DNA of 64,000 bases, taken from contig NZ_FOAB01000009.1 of assembly GCF_900109375.1 (NCBI RefSeq), positions 1 to 64,000 on the forward strand, given 5' to 3'. The position numbers and the translations under genes are program-made. Shown here one piece after another: positions 17,248-25,682 of the stretch. The DNA comes from Aquimarina amphilecti (lineage in GTDB: Bacteria > Bacteroidota > Bacteroidia > Flavobacteriales > Flavobacteriaceae). The notes beneath the pieces were generated by a model. It saw nothing but the letters and a program-made list of their open reading frames with translations. It did no database searches and was not told the DNA's origin. Numbering within the stretch: the first letter of the stretch is position 1; each line of letters starts with the position of its first letter.

Positions 17248-18783
17248 ATGAAAAATTTGTATTTGAGAGTTTTTGCAATATGTGCATGTTTAATTCTTTC
17301 GTGTACTAAAGAAATTGAAGCGGATCTGATTACCACTGTAATAGAAGATGATTTCGAGGATGTAAATAATGTGTTGTTAAAAATATTAAAAGATAATCCT
17401 GATAACACCCTTAATTGGAGTGATAGTTTAGACAATATTAATAACTGGGAAGGACTTGTTATTGAGAATGATAAACTAATTGGGTTGGATATAGAGAACA
17501 AAGGAATTAAGGTACTTACTCCGACAATTAATCTGTTAGAAGATTTAATAGTTTTAAAACTTAAAAATAATGAGTTAAGCAATATTCCAAATGAATTATT
17601 TGATTTAAAAAAGTTAGAAAATTTGTCACTATCAGGAGGAACCAATCTAACGATACAAATAGATGATTTTTTACCAGGCCTATTTTCTTTATCAAATTTA
17701 AAAGAACTTGATTTAGATCATTTTGAAATTAATGAAATAGAAGGAGTTGGGGCTTTGAATCAGTTAGAAAATTTAATTTTAGAAGACATTCCATTGGATG
17801 TTATTCCTAGTGATATAGGACAGCTTATACTTTTAGAAGAAATAAATTTTACGAATAATAATTTTTTCGAAATCCCTGAAGGTTTTTTTAGATTAACAAA
17901 TTTGGGAAGTATTACTCTTATCAATAATAAGAACCTGACTACTATACCCGAAGGGTTTGGAGTTTTTACAAGATTAGATTCTTTGACCATAACTGGAAGT
18001 GAAGGAATACAGAAGTTTGTCAATAGTATTTCTGAAGCTGTTATACTTAAGAAATTAGATTTGTCTAATAATAATATAGGTTTTTTAACAAGCGAAGATG
18101 GTATTATTCCTGATGAAATAGGTATGTTATCTCAACTAACAGATTTAAATTTAGAGAATAATCATATTAGTTCTATAAGTTCTAGAATCGGTGAACTAGT
18201 AAATCTAAAAACAATTAATCTTCGTAATAATGTAGTTACAGATATCCCTAAAGAATTAGGTGCATTAACAATTCTAGATGTATTAGATCTATCAGGAAAT
18301 CTAATGCTTAATGAAATCCCTGAAGAAGTATGCAAATTAGAAGATCTAGGAGCTATTATTATTAGTGAAGGAGAATGTGGAGACTTAAGAGTAAGTTCTG
18401 AATACGGTTTTAATACGACAGAAGTAGGCGTTAGTTCTCTGTTTTTTATAGATGTTGTTTTAGATGCTGTTATAGATCCTGTTTTTGTTGATGGTGATGG
18501 TCCCTTTGATTTAGATTTTGGGGAAATAGGTTTTGAAATCCATGAAGTGAATATTGAAGATGTTTTAACGAGAGAAGATACACTAGATCAGGTTCTTGTT
18601 AACCAGACTGCGACACAGCAATTCATTAATGGAACTAATAATTTATCTTATGAGCTTATATCACCTTCGGTACCAAATAAAGATTTGCCAGAAGGAAGAA
18701 CATATCGTGTAAGATTATTTAACACAGAGTTTAGTAATGTAAAAACATATTTGCCTGCATATGAGTTAACGGTTTTAGAATAG
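17248..18783 (+). CDS. Leucine-rich repeat lipoprotein
   Basis: 511 aa. Lipobox CLILSC with the lipidated Cys at residue 19. Residues ~65-380 contain about a dozen leucine-rich repeats of the bacterial LxxLxLxxNxLxxIPxE type (LIVLKLKNNELSNIPNELF, LTDLNLENNHISSISSRIG, LKTINLRNNVVTDIPKELG). The C-terminal ~125 residues form a separate beta-rich domain (PVFVDGDGPFDLDFGEIGF). It is probably exposed on the cell surface or in the periplasm for protein binding; the partner is unknown. It is followed by a strong terminator and two GG-leader peptide genes on the opposite strand. Confidence 0.9.
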   Translation: MKNLYLRVFAICACLILSCTKEIEADLITTVIEDDFEDVNNVLLKILKDNPDNTLNWSDSLDNINNWEGLVIENDKLIGLDIENKGIKVLTPTINLLEDLIVLKLKNNELSNIPNELFDLKKLENLSLSGGTNLTIQIDDFLPGLFSLSNLKELDLDHFEINEIEGVGALNQLENLILEDIPLDVIPSDIGQLILLEEINFTNNNFFEIPEGFFRLTNLGSITLINNKNLTTIPEGFGVFTRLDSLTITGSEGIQKFVNSISEAVILKKLDLSNNNIGFLTSEDGIIPDEIGMLSQLTDLNLENNHISSISSRIGELVNLKTINLRNNVVTDIPKELGALTILDVLDLSGNLMLNEIPEEVCKLEDLGAIIISEGECGDLRVSSEYGFNTTEVGVSSLFFIDVVLDAVIDPVFVDGDGPFDLDFGEIGFEIHEVNIEDVLTREDTLDQVLVNQTATQQFINGTNNLSYELISPSVPNKDLPEGRTYRVRLFNTEFSNVKTYLPAYELTVLE

Positions 18784-18818
18784 TATATTATTTAATTTGA
18801 TATCATCAGTCAATTATA

Positions 18819-18856
18819 AAAAACCTTCATCAATTTTTAAATTGATGAAGGTTTTA
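18819..18856. terminator. Bidirectional terminator
   Basis: Perfect 14-bp stem AAACCTTCATCAAT (18821-18834) with 18841-18854, 6-base loop, A-run before and T-run after. It lies between the convergent LRR gene and the Cys-peptide gene ending at 18881. Confidence 0.9.
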
Positions 18857-18880
18857 CATTTTTATTTGATAATAGAGTTA

Positions 18881-19024
18881 TTAGCCACAATTTCTGTGTG
18901 GACAAAAGAAAGGCATATTAGTGACAACTCCACAATCACATCCATCATATCCTCCATTTACTGTTTTCTGAGCTTCTTTATTTAGGATTTTCACTCCTTC
19001 TAAATTTAACATGTGTTTTTTCAT
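18881..19024 (-). CDS. Small GG-leader Cys-rich peptide A
   Basis: 47 aa, start ATG at 19022-19024. The leader MKKHMLNLEGVKILNKEAQK TVNGG ends in a double Gly, preceded by the K-x-x-Q-K-T-[IV]-N-G-G pattern seen in Bacteroidota bacteriocin/pheromone-like leaders. The 22-residue core starts YDGCDCGVV and has four Cys (CDC, FFCP, NCG), enough for two disulfides or thioether rings. It is tandem with peptide B and shares the stretch TAACTTAAATWTTTA just upstream of the ATG. No processing transporter is nearby. Confidence 0.72.
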   Translation of the reverse strand: MKKHMLNLEGVKILNKEAQKTVNGGYDGCDCGVVTNMPFFCPHRNCG

Positions 19025-19060
19025 TGTATAAAAATTTAAGTTATTAATAGTGTTTAGTGA

Positions 19061-19240
19061 TTATCTTAAGACACATAGTTTACCAAAAGGAGAACTAGGA
19101 AAAGAAACACAATGATAATTATAACTAGCAGTAAGATCTATACAATCATTATTATTATGGCATGGTAATAATCCTCCGTTAATTGTTTTTTGCTGTTCTT
19201 TAGTTAAGGAAGTTCCTAAATTTGATAAGTTATTTATCAT
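19061..19240 (-). CDS. Small GG-leader Cys-containing peptide B
   Basis: 59 aa, start ATG at 19238-19240. The leader MINNLSNLGTSLTKEQQKTI NGG ends in the same QQKTINGG motif that peptide A has as AQKTVNGG. The core of 36 residues starts LLPCHNNND and has four Cys (PCH, DCI, HCV, LCV). Upstream it has the same TAACTTAAATATTTA stretch as peptide A plus a 19-bp inverted repeat. Likely exported by a C39-peptidase transporter encoded elsewhere; an antimicrobial or signalling role is inference. Confidence 0.72.
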   Translation of the reverse strand: MINNLSNLGTSLTKEQQKTINGGLLPCHNNNDCIDLTASYNYHCVSFPSSPFGKLCVLR

Positions 19241-19261
19241 GATGTAAATATTTAAGTTAGT

Positions 19262-19280
19262 TTATTACACGATGTAATAA
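19262..19280. promoter_or_regulatory. Inverted repeat upstream of peptide B
   Basis: TTATTACA-cga-TGTAATAA, an 8-bp perfect inverted repeat about 22 bases upstream of the peptide B start codon. It could be an operator. There is no T-run for a terminator. The rest of 19281-19503 holds no convincing gene. Confidence 0.4.
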
Positions 19281-19503
19281 GTGTATTTAAGATATTAGTT
19301 AGAAAAGTGATACGATCTTAATAGAGGATTTTTAGTTCGAACTTGTGGATGAACTACAGTTTGATGTGGAGTTTTTTTAAAGAATGGAGCAGTAGTTATT
19401 TGTTTAATGAGTGTATCTGAAAACTTTAAGTAACTGTAGAATAGAAAAAGAGAATTATTATTAGCTTTTAAAAATATAATTTGAATAGGATACATAAACC
19501 TGC

Positions 19504-20373
19504 TTAGATACTAAATAGGCTATTGTCATTATTTGTTGATTTGTTTTTATTAACCGTATTGGGTTTTGTTTTTACTTTGGGTGAAGTAGGAGGGTTAGGG
19601 TATTTTTGATCCTTGCCAAGTTTTTCCCCCATAACCAAAGAGGTTTTAATATCTTTTTTAGGTTTTGTAGTTTTCTCTAAATTTAGAAGGCTGTTGTCTT
19701 CAGATTTATCTTGAATAGGTGTAGGTTTATTTGCCTTTTTTAAAATAGGTTTAGTAGAAGTTTTAGCTATACTAGATTGTTTATTTTCCTTCTCTAATTG
19801 TTCTGTAGATTCCTTAAACTGTTTTAGAGGTGATGTTTTTTTCTTTTTTTTAGTAGAAACCTTAGTAATAGATTTGGTTCTGAGTTCTTCTTTTGGAACT
19901 GTAATATCTCCGAGGATTCTAGATGATTTAGTGGTTTTTTTAAGTGTTGGTGTTGTGCTTTTTGAAATAATTATTTTTCTAGTAGGTGGTTCTTCTTCCC
20001 TTAGTAGATAGTCATCCTCTTCTCTAAAGGCTATCATCTCGTCTAGGGTAAATTCTCCTATAGGTACATCCTCAAACCCTTGAAAATGAAAAATATCATC
20101 TTCATTGTATACTTTTTTTATAAAAACAGAACACTCTTCTTTAGTTGCATAACGTTGTCGATGTAATGTGTCAGGTACAACAGGATGATCAATAATCCAT
20201 TTATTTTTTGCTAACCATTTGAAAATAATTACGTCATCATAGACATTCAAAAAACCGATATAGGATTCCAAATGATCTGATAATGCGTGGAAATAGTCTA
20301 TAACATCATGCGCAATTATTGATTTGTTTTCAAAAGTTACTTTTCTAAGAGTATCATTATAATAGGTTTTCAT
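19504..20373 (-). CDS. Unknown protein with Lys-rich tail in T6SS cargo operon
   Basis: 289 aa, no signal peptide. The N-terminal ~125 residues are compact and acidic/aromatic (DDVIIFKWLAKNKWIIDHP, ECSVFIKKVYNEDDIFHFQG). The remaining ~165 residues are disordered, rich in Lys, Thr and Ser, with repeats such as SSIAKTSTKPILKK. It lies 52 bases downstream of the SUKH immunity gene, last in the operon. It is not recognised: it could be a second immunity protein, an orphan toxin/adaptor remnant, or a nucleic-acid-binding protein. Confidence 0.75.
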   Translation of the reverse strand: MKTYYNDTLRKVTFENKSIIAHDVIDYFHALSDHLESYIGFLNVYDDVIIFKWLAKNKWIIDHPVVPDTLHRQRYATKEECSVFIKKVYNEDDIFHFQGFEDVPIGEFTLDEMIAFREEDDYLLREEEPPTRKIIISKSTTPTLKKTTKSSRILGDITVPKEELRTKSITKVSTKKKKKTSPLKQFKESTEQLEKENKQSSIAKTSTKPILKKANKPTPIQDKSEDNSLLNLEKTTKPKKDIKTSLVMGEKLGKDQKYPNPPTSPKVKTKPNTVNKNKSTNNDNSLFSI

Positions 20374-20425
20374 AACTACTTCTTATACTTTTTATTTTAA
20401 AATTTAGTTTTAAAACATATAACCA

Positions 20426-20962
20426 TTATTCTAGCTTGAATGGTTTAAAACTTTGAGGGTATGGATTTATGCTAAATGGGAGTATTTTTTTAAAATTTGT
20501 TTCTGAGGTAATTTTACTGAAGAATTCATATAAATTATTTGCAACTTTAGTAAATCCTAGACCTCTGAAATCAGTTATGTATATATCAAATTCATTTAAA
20601 TTACCATTTTCAATATCCCAAAATAGGTAATGCCCATTTTCGCTCATTGCAAAAGGAACTAAATTCTTTAACATATTATAAGATATATCTGGTTCTAGAT
20701 CAAACCATAATTCATCTTCATCGTCTAAAACATCTTGATATGTTTCACGAATTTCTTCAGTTCTGACAAAAAAAGAGTCACCAAAATCATCCATAGGAAT
20801 ATAGATGATAAATAGATTGCTCGATAGTCCATATCCAAATTCCTCAACAAATTTTATATATGAATCTGGGAATTTCTTTCCATTTTTAAATTTGTAAGAA
20901 TATAAAGATTTTAAATCTCCATTTTCAACATTTTCATTATTTTTCTTTAAATCAAATTTCAT
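20426..20962 (-). CDS. SMI1/KNR4 (SUKH) family immunity protein
   Basis: 178 aa, cytosolic. The SUKH signature appears near the start (GKKFPDSYIKFVEEFGYG, ~residues 29-46), followed by the typical strands ending in LVPFAMSENGHYLFWDIEN. SUKH proteins commonly protect producers from nuclease toxins of contact-dependent and secretion systems. Its start codon is one base after the stop of the RHS nuclease gene, so the two are translationally linked, and it is almost certainly the cognate antitoxin. Confidence 0.87.
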   Translation of the reverse strand: MKFDLKKNNENVENGDLKSLYSYKFKNGKKFPDSYIKFVEEFGYGLSSNLFIIYIPMDDFGDSFFVRTEEIRETYQDVLDDEDELWFDLEPDISYNMLKNLVPFAMSENGHYLFWDIENGNLNEFDIYITDFRGLGFTKVANNLYEFFSKITSETNFKKILPFSINPYPQSFKPFKLE

Positions 20963-20963
20963 T

Positions 20964-23900
20964 TTATCTCGGTTTACAACAGCTTGTATTTTGTCTTAAT
21001 CCATTAGGTATAGTTGTATCAGCTACTACATCACCATTTTGATCTATTGCATACATGCTGATTGAATTAGGAACAGGATTATCTCCTGTATAATTCGGTG
21101 TAACCTCTACAAGAATGGTATCTCCATTTTTAGCAAGCTTCGTTATTTTATTTTCTACTTTTGTCATTCCTAATTTGGAGTGATTTGTACCATCTGTAAT
21201 AGTAACTATATTCCCAGGATGGGATCCACTTCCTCCGTGATTATTAGATATTAAATGTCCTCTTTGTTGGTGATAGGGGTGTCCACCTCCTTGCCATCCT
21301 GGAGGATCATATGAACCTGCGTCCGTTCCAGTTCCAAGTACCGAAGCGTCCACTTCAGTAAACCCTCCTGTAGATCTTCCTAATTCATCTAGAGGGAAAT
21401 ATTCAGGATCTAATCCAAATTTATCTAACCAACTATTTACATCCTTTACATATGCATATTGGTTAGGATTTTTACCTGCTAGACCAATGGGATCTTTGGA
21501 TATATATATACCTTCTACAGGAGAATAATATCTATACCTGTTATAATATAACCCTGTTTCTATATCTTCATATTGACCTTGATATCTAAATGGACAATCT
21601 TCCAAAGAACCAATAGCAAGGTTACGAACTTTTCCATAGATATCATATTCTGCTTGCCAGGTTTTTTTACCAGCTTTATTATATATTTCTATTGGAGTAC
21701 CTATATGATCCGTTATTATAGAGAAGGTGTCTTGTGATGTTATTTTTGCAGCAGGTCTAAGAGTATTTTGATCAAATATCCAAGTAATCAAATTTTCTAT
21801 AGGTTCTTTTTTATCTTTAGTAATATTACCGGAGACATCAACTATAGACTTTGGTTTATTTTGCAAATCATATTTCCATTCGTGTAAAGGAGCATTACCA
21901 TCCCAGATCCATCTTACAATTACACCACCTCTCGACTCCGCTCGAGGAGATAATATTTTTTTTGCAGTACGACGACCTAGTGCATCGTATTCAAATTCTA
22001 TTGTAGTTTTATCTGGTTTGGTAAGACTTTGTAACATTCCCCCAGCTTCCCAATTATATTTCCAAGAACCTTCAGGACCGCTTTTTTCTATCAGGTTACC
22101 TTCATTATCATATACGTAATTGGTAAAACCAGACCTATGGAGTTTGCCGTTTTTACCATATTCACGATCTTTTTTGTTTTTTGTTCGATATAAATTACCC
22201 ACTTCATCTGGAAGTTTATAATCATAACTCCCATCTTCATATTGAGCAGAAGCTAAACTATTAAAAGCGTCATAACTAAAATTTGTAGCTTTATTTGTAA
22301 GGTTATTAGTGATTCGTTGTAATTTAGAATTTACATCCCAGGCATATAGGCGATTACGTTGCTCACTACCATTACTGGTGGTTCTATGTTGTTTAAGGCT
22401 TCCTGATCCATTATATTCGGAACTATTTCTTATTCCTCCAGGAAGCACTCTTTCAGTTTCCATACCCAAGCTATTGTATGAAAAGTTAGCTTCCCAAGGA
22501 TTATCCTGTTTGATATGAGCAGTCATTCTAGTTACTTCTCCTGTAACTGAATGCTCAAAATTAATGTTAGCACCTAAACTACTTTTGATACTTGTACGTA
22601 TTCCCAATTCTCCATATTGACTAGTTACAATATAACCATCTTGATTTTCAGATAGAATTTTCCCTACTTCATTTCTATTAAATTTTATATGACTGTTTTG
22701 GTTTACCGCTTCAATTAGCATTCCATCTTTATTATAAGAATAGGTAGTCCAATTGCCATCCTGATGTTCTACACGTGATATTCGACCACACAAATCATAT
22801 TTAAAGTTACTGTACTTACTATCTGAACGTTCTACTTTAATAACTTTGCCTACTTTATCTCTCTTAAATTTTTGGATGCTATTATCATAGTTTTCTTCTT
22901 GAATGATATTTCCTTTAGCGTCCCGAATAAAGTTAAAGGATTCTCCTACATGATTAATTACACCTATTAATTGGTCCTCATTGTTATATCTGAAATACAT
23001 TTTTTCACCATTTTCTTCTCTTGTTTTTAGACTTCCTATTGGTGTGTATTCAAAGCTAACCGTACGATGTTTGTCAATAGTTTTTATAATTTGATCATAC
23101 CCATCATACTTTAATTGTATTTCATTGTTATCCGGTAATTTTATATTGATGATCCTCCCTAATAAATCGTATGAAAAATGTTGTTTTTGTTTTTTATGAT
23201 TAATTGCAGTGACACATTTACCCCATTCATCATATTCCCAAGTGGATATGCTTTTATTAGCTAATTCTAGTTTAATTAGATTATGATCTTCATCATAAAA
23301 TAATTTGGTTTGATTGTCTTGATCATCAAAAATTTTAGAAATCATTCCTTTTTCATTATATGAAAAAGTAGTCATTAAACCATCTGGTGATATTATAGAA
23401 TCTAATTGGTCTCTCTTATAGTCCTGTATTAAAGTTCCTCCTTCTGGTTGAATGAACAATTGTAAACGTCCTTTTTCATCAAAAGTGTAATCGGTGGTAC
23501 TACTGTCTGGTTTTTTTATAGTAGAAATATTACCTTTTTCATCATAAGAATAAGTAGTTTCATTTTTTTCTTCATCAATGAATCTGATTAGGTTTTGATC
23601 TTTATCATACTCGTTTGTAACTTCTCCTCCCAAAGGGTCTATAATTTTAGTGGCGATATTACCTTTATAATAATATAGTGACGAATAACCAAGAGAATCT
23701 GTAACAATATTATATCCTTTTTTATATTCTATATAGTAATCTAGAACACCTCCATCTCCCCAGTTATGTATACATTTAGATCCCGAAGTCACTCCATCAT
23801 ATTCCCAATAAAAAGTATGGCCATTACGATCAGTTTTAGAAATCATTAAATGGTTTTTATATGTTATTAGTGTTGGTTTGCCCAGAGTGTCAGTTATTGA

Positions 23901-25673
23901 GACCATATCTCCAGAATCATTATAATCATAATTAACAAGTGTTTTTTCTTTTGATTTGTGATGTATAGATATCTTAATAATATGATTACGCTTATTTGAA
24001 TAAATTTTGATTACTCTTCCTGCAGTATCTATAATTCTATGCAATCGTGAATCTATATATTGGAATTGAATAAAGACACCTTTCAAATTAGTAAGTCTAA
24101 TTGGACGATATATGTTTGATCTATTTTCTAAAGTATAAATTAGTTGTTTTACATGATCAAATAATTCATATTTTCGATTTGCTAATAAAGTAAGAGTTAG
24201 TTTTTCTGAACGATTATAATTTTGTTTTTTTTCATTAGTGAGATTGTGGAAAAATGCAACTCGACCGTCTGGTAATGTGAGCATTAATTCATCATTTTTC
24301 TTTTTTAGTTGTATATCATAACTATGGTGACAACCATGTCCAAGAGGTCCAAAATATGTAGAATCTGAATACCAATTTCGTTTCCATTGAATAGGGATAA
24401 TGCCAGGAATATTGAAATCAATATAATCGTAAATCACAGTTCCTGTAACGACATCAATTGGGTCTCCCGCTTCACATCGATTATTCGAGTTAGCGACATT
24501 GGTTTCTTCTGTTTCTTGTGAATCTGATCTATCATTATTTTCAGAATTCGATCCATCAGTATTTGAATTTCCGTTCTGAGTTTGTTGATTTGGTTTACTG
24601 TCTACATTAAGGTTTCCATCCCCTTTTTTCTTAAATACGGTTTTAGCTTTTAATACCGCACTTCTGGCACTTGTTATGCCGCCCGCGACCATAGTGCCTT
24701 TCTCAACAGCATACATAACTGCAGGGGCAGCGCCATCGATCATACCAGTAGTTCTCTCTTCTTGAGATAATGATGTATCATTAAATGTTTCAATACCATC
24801 AGTCAACCCCGATCTAACATCCCAATATCCTTGTAACATATAATCCATAGGAGCTTCTTTAAATTTATCAACCTCCTTACTAAAATGTTCAATTCCTTCA
24901 CTCGCACTTTGTATAGCTTCCTGACGCTCTTCTTCAGCAATATCTAATATGGTTTCTAATTTATCATCTGAGGTTTCTATTCGTTCACCGTAGTTCACTA
25001 GTTCTTGTGCGGTGTTATAAGCATTGCTAGCTCCTTCATCCACAGATTCAATTACAAAATTCATGGCTTTTGATCCATAATGAGTTGCTTGATAGGTTAA
25101 ATTATTGGCAACATCAACAAAAAACCGGGTGCCATTTTCTACTCCCCAATCGGCTCCTTTTTTTATGATGGCTTCTTGTGCATCTCCAGCTATTTTAGAA
25201 GCCCCTTTGAATAGCCCTATTGCTTTTTTCCCCAACCATGAATTACCGGCAGCCTTAGCAAGACCGCTAGCAGGTGCTGTAAGCATAGATTCGACATTGT
25301 TTAAACCATTTTCTATAGATCCGAAAAAGCTATTCTCATCAGGGATAGGAGGTTTTGGGGGGGCTATTTTAATAGAAATCATTCCTGGCCCAGTTTTACA
25401 AGCTAATATACTATCGCCTGTCAATAACCTTTTACCACTAGATCTTTTTTTAGAATCTGACAAATAGTCCCAAGCTTCAACATCAGGTTTACAAGCTTGA
25501 CCTTTTACGCTACAGGTTCCAAAACCAAGGAAATCCATATCTGTTTCAATACCTAATGGCTGTGTTTTTAATTTTACTTTTAAATCCTTAATCATTAAAG
25601 CACAGGTGCTTCCTGGAGGAGCGCCAGTGCACATAAGTTTGGTTGTACTTGGAATACATTTATGTCTAGCCAT
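20964..25673 (-). CDS. PAAR-like/RHS polymorphic toxin with C-terminal nuclease
   Basis: 1569 aa, a T6SS effector. Residues 1-110 are a DUF4280/PAAR-like tip domain (MARHKCIPSTTKLMCTGAPP, CKTGPGMISIKIAPP). A helical linker precedes a DUF6531 start at ~403 (GDPIDVVTGTVIYDY). About 20 YD/RHS repeats form the cage (YDEKGNISTI, FSYNEKGMISKI, FEYDALGRRT). The RHS core end is DPIGLAGKNPNQYAY (from D1394). The ~150-residue tip toxin contains QQRGHLISNNHGGSG with R1471-G-H1473, then NHSKLGMTKVENKI, the pattern of DNA/RNA non-specific (His-Me finger) endonucleases. The immunity gene follows by one base. A short REP-like palindrome lies inside the frame at 21931-21946. Confidence 0.93.
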   Translation of the reverse strand: MARHKCIPSTTKLMCTGAPPGSTCALMIKDLKVKLKTQPLGIETDMDFLGFGTCSVKGQACKPDVEAWDYLSDSKKRSSGKRLLTGDSILACKTGPGMISIKIAPPKPPIPDENSFFGSIENGLNNVESMLTAPASGLAKAAGNSWLGKKAIGLFKGASKIAGDAQEAIIKKGADWGVENGTRFFVDVANNLTYQATHYGSKAMNFVIESVDEGASNAYNTAQELVNYGERIETSDDKLETILDIAEEERQEAIQSASEGIEHFSKEVDKFKEAPMDYMLQGYWDVRSGLTDGIETFNDTSLSQEERTTGMIDGAAPAVMYAVEKGTMVAGGITSARSAVLKAKTVFKKKGDGNLNVDSKPNQQTQNGNSNTDGSNSENNDRSDSQETEETNVANSNNRCEAGDPIDVVTGTVIYDYIDFNIPGIIPIQWKRNWYSDSTYFGPLGHGCHHSYDIQLKKKNDELMLTLPDGRVAFFHNLTNEKKQNYNRSEKLTLTLLANRKYELFDHVKQLIYTLENRSNIYRPIRLTNLKGVFIQFQYIDSRLHRIIDTAGRVIKIYSNKRNHIIKISIHHKSKEKTLVNYDYNDSGDMVSITDTLGKPTLITYKNHLMISKTDRNGHTFYWEYDGVTSGSKCIHNWGDGGVLDYYIEYKKGYNIVTDSLGYSSLYYYKGNIATKIIDPLGGEVTNEYDKDQNLIRFIDEEKNETTYSYDEKGNISTIKKPDSSTTDYTFDEKGRLQLFIQPEGGTLIQDYKRDQLDSIISPDGLMTTFSYNEKGMISKIFDDQDNQTKLFYDEDHNLIKLELANKSISTWEYDEWGKCVTAINHKKQKQHFSYDLLGRIINIKLPDNNEIQLKYDGYDQIIKTIDKHRTVSFEYTPIGSLKTREENGEKMYFRYNNEDQLIGVINHVGESFNFIRDAKGNIIQEENYDNSIQKFKRDKVGKVIKVERSDSKYSNFKYDLCGRISRVEHQDGNWTTYSYNKDGMLIEAVNQNSHIKFNRNEVGKILSENQDGYIVTSQYGELGIRTSIKSSLGANINFEHSVTGEVTRMTAHIKQDNPWEANFSYNSLGMETERVLPGGIRNSSEYNGSGSLKQHRTTSNGSEQRNRLYAWDVNSKLQRITNNLTNKATNFSYDAFNSLASAQYEDGSYDYKLPDEVGNLYRTKNKKDREYGKNGKLHRSGFTNYVYDNEGNLIEKSGPEGSWKYNWEAGGMLQSLTKPDKTTIEFEYDALGRRTAKKILSPRAESRGGVIVRWIWDGNAPLHEWKYDLQNKPKSIVDVSGNITKDKKEPIENLITWIFDQNTLRPAAKITSQDTFSIITDHIGTPIEIYNKAGKKTWQAEYDIYGKVRNLAIGSLEDCPFRYQGQYEDIETGLYYNRYRYYSPVEGIYISKDPIGLAGKNPNQYAYVKDVNSWLDKFGLDPEYFPLDELGRSTGGFTEVDASVLGTGTDAGSYDPPGWQGGGHPYHQQRGHLISNNHGGSGSHPGNIVTITDGTNHSKLGMTKVENKITKLAKNGDTILVEVTPNYTGDNPVPNSISMYAIDQNGDVVADTTIPNGLRQNTSCCKPR
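21931..21946. repeat. Short GC-rich palindromic element inside the rhs gene
   Basis: CTCGACTCCGCTCGAG, an inverted repeat (CTCGA/TCGAG) much richer in GC than its surroundings. It encodes PRAESRG in the RHS frame, between YD repeats near residue 1245 (KKILS…GVIVRWIWDG). From memory such CTCGAC-N-CGCTCGAG units are frequent dispersed elements in Flavobacteriaceae; that is not verified here. Confidence 0.45.
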
Positions 25674-25682
25674 GATACTTTT

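Noticed and set aside
18797..18985. 62-codon plus-strand frame
   Set aside because: It is antisense to the GG-leader peptide A and runs through the terminator.
19295..19495. 66-codon minus-strand frame after the Lys-rich protein
   Set aside because: No motif, odd composition (ends RTKNPLLRSYHFSN), not conserved to my knowledge; probably chance.
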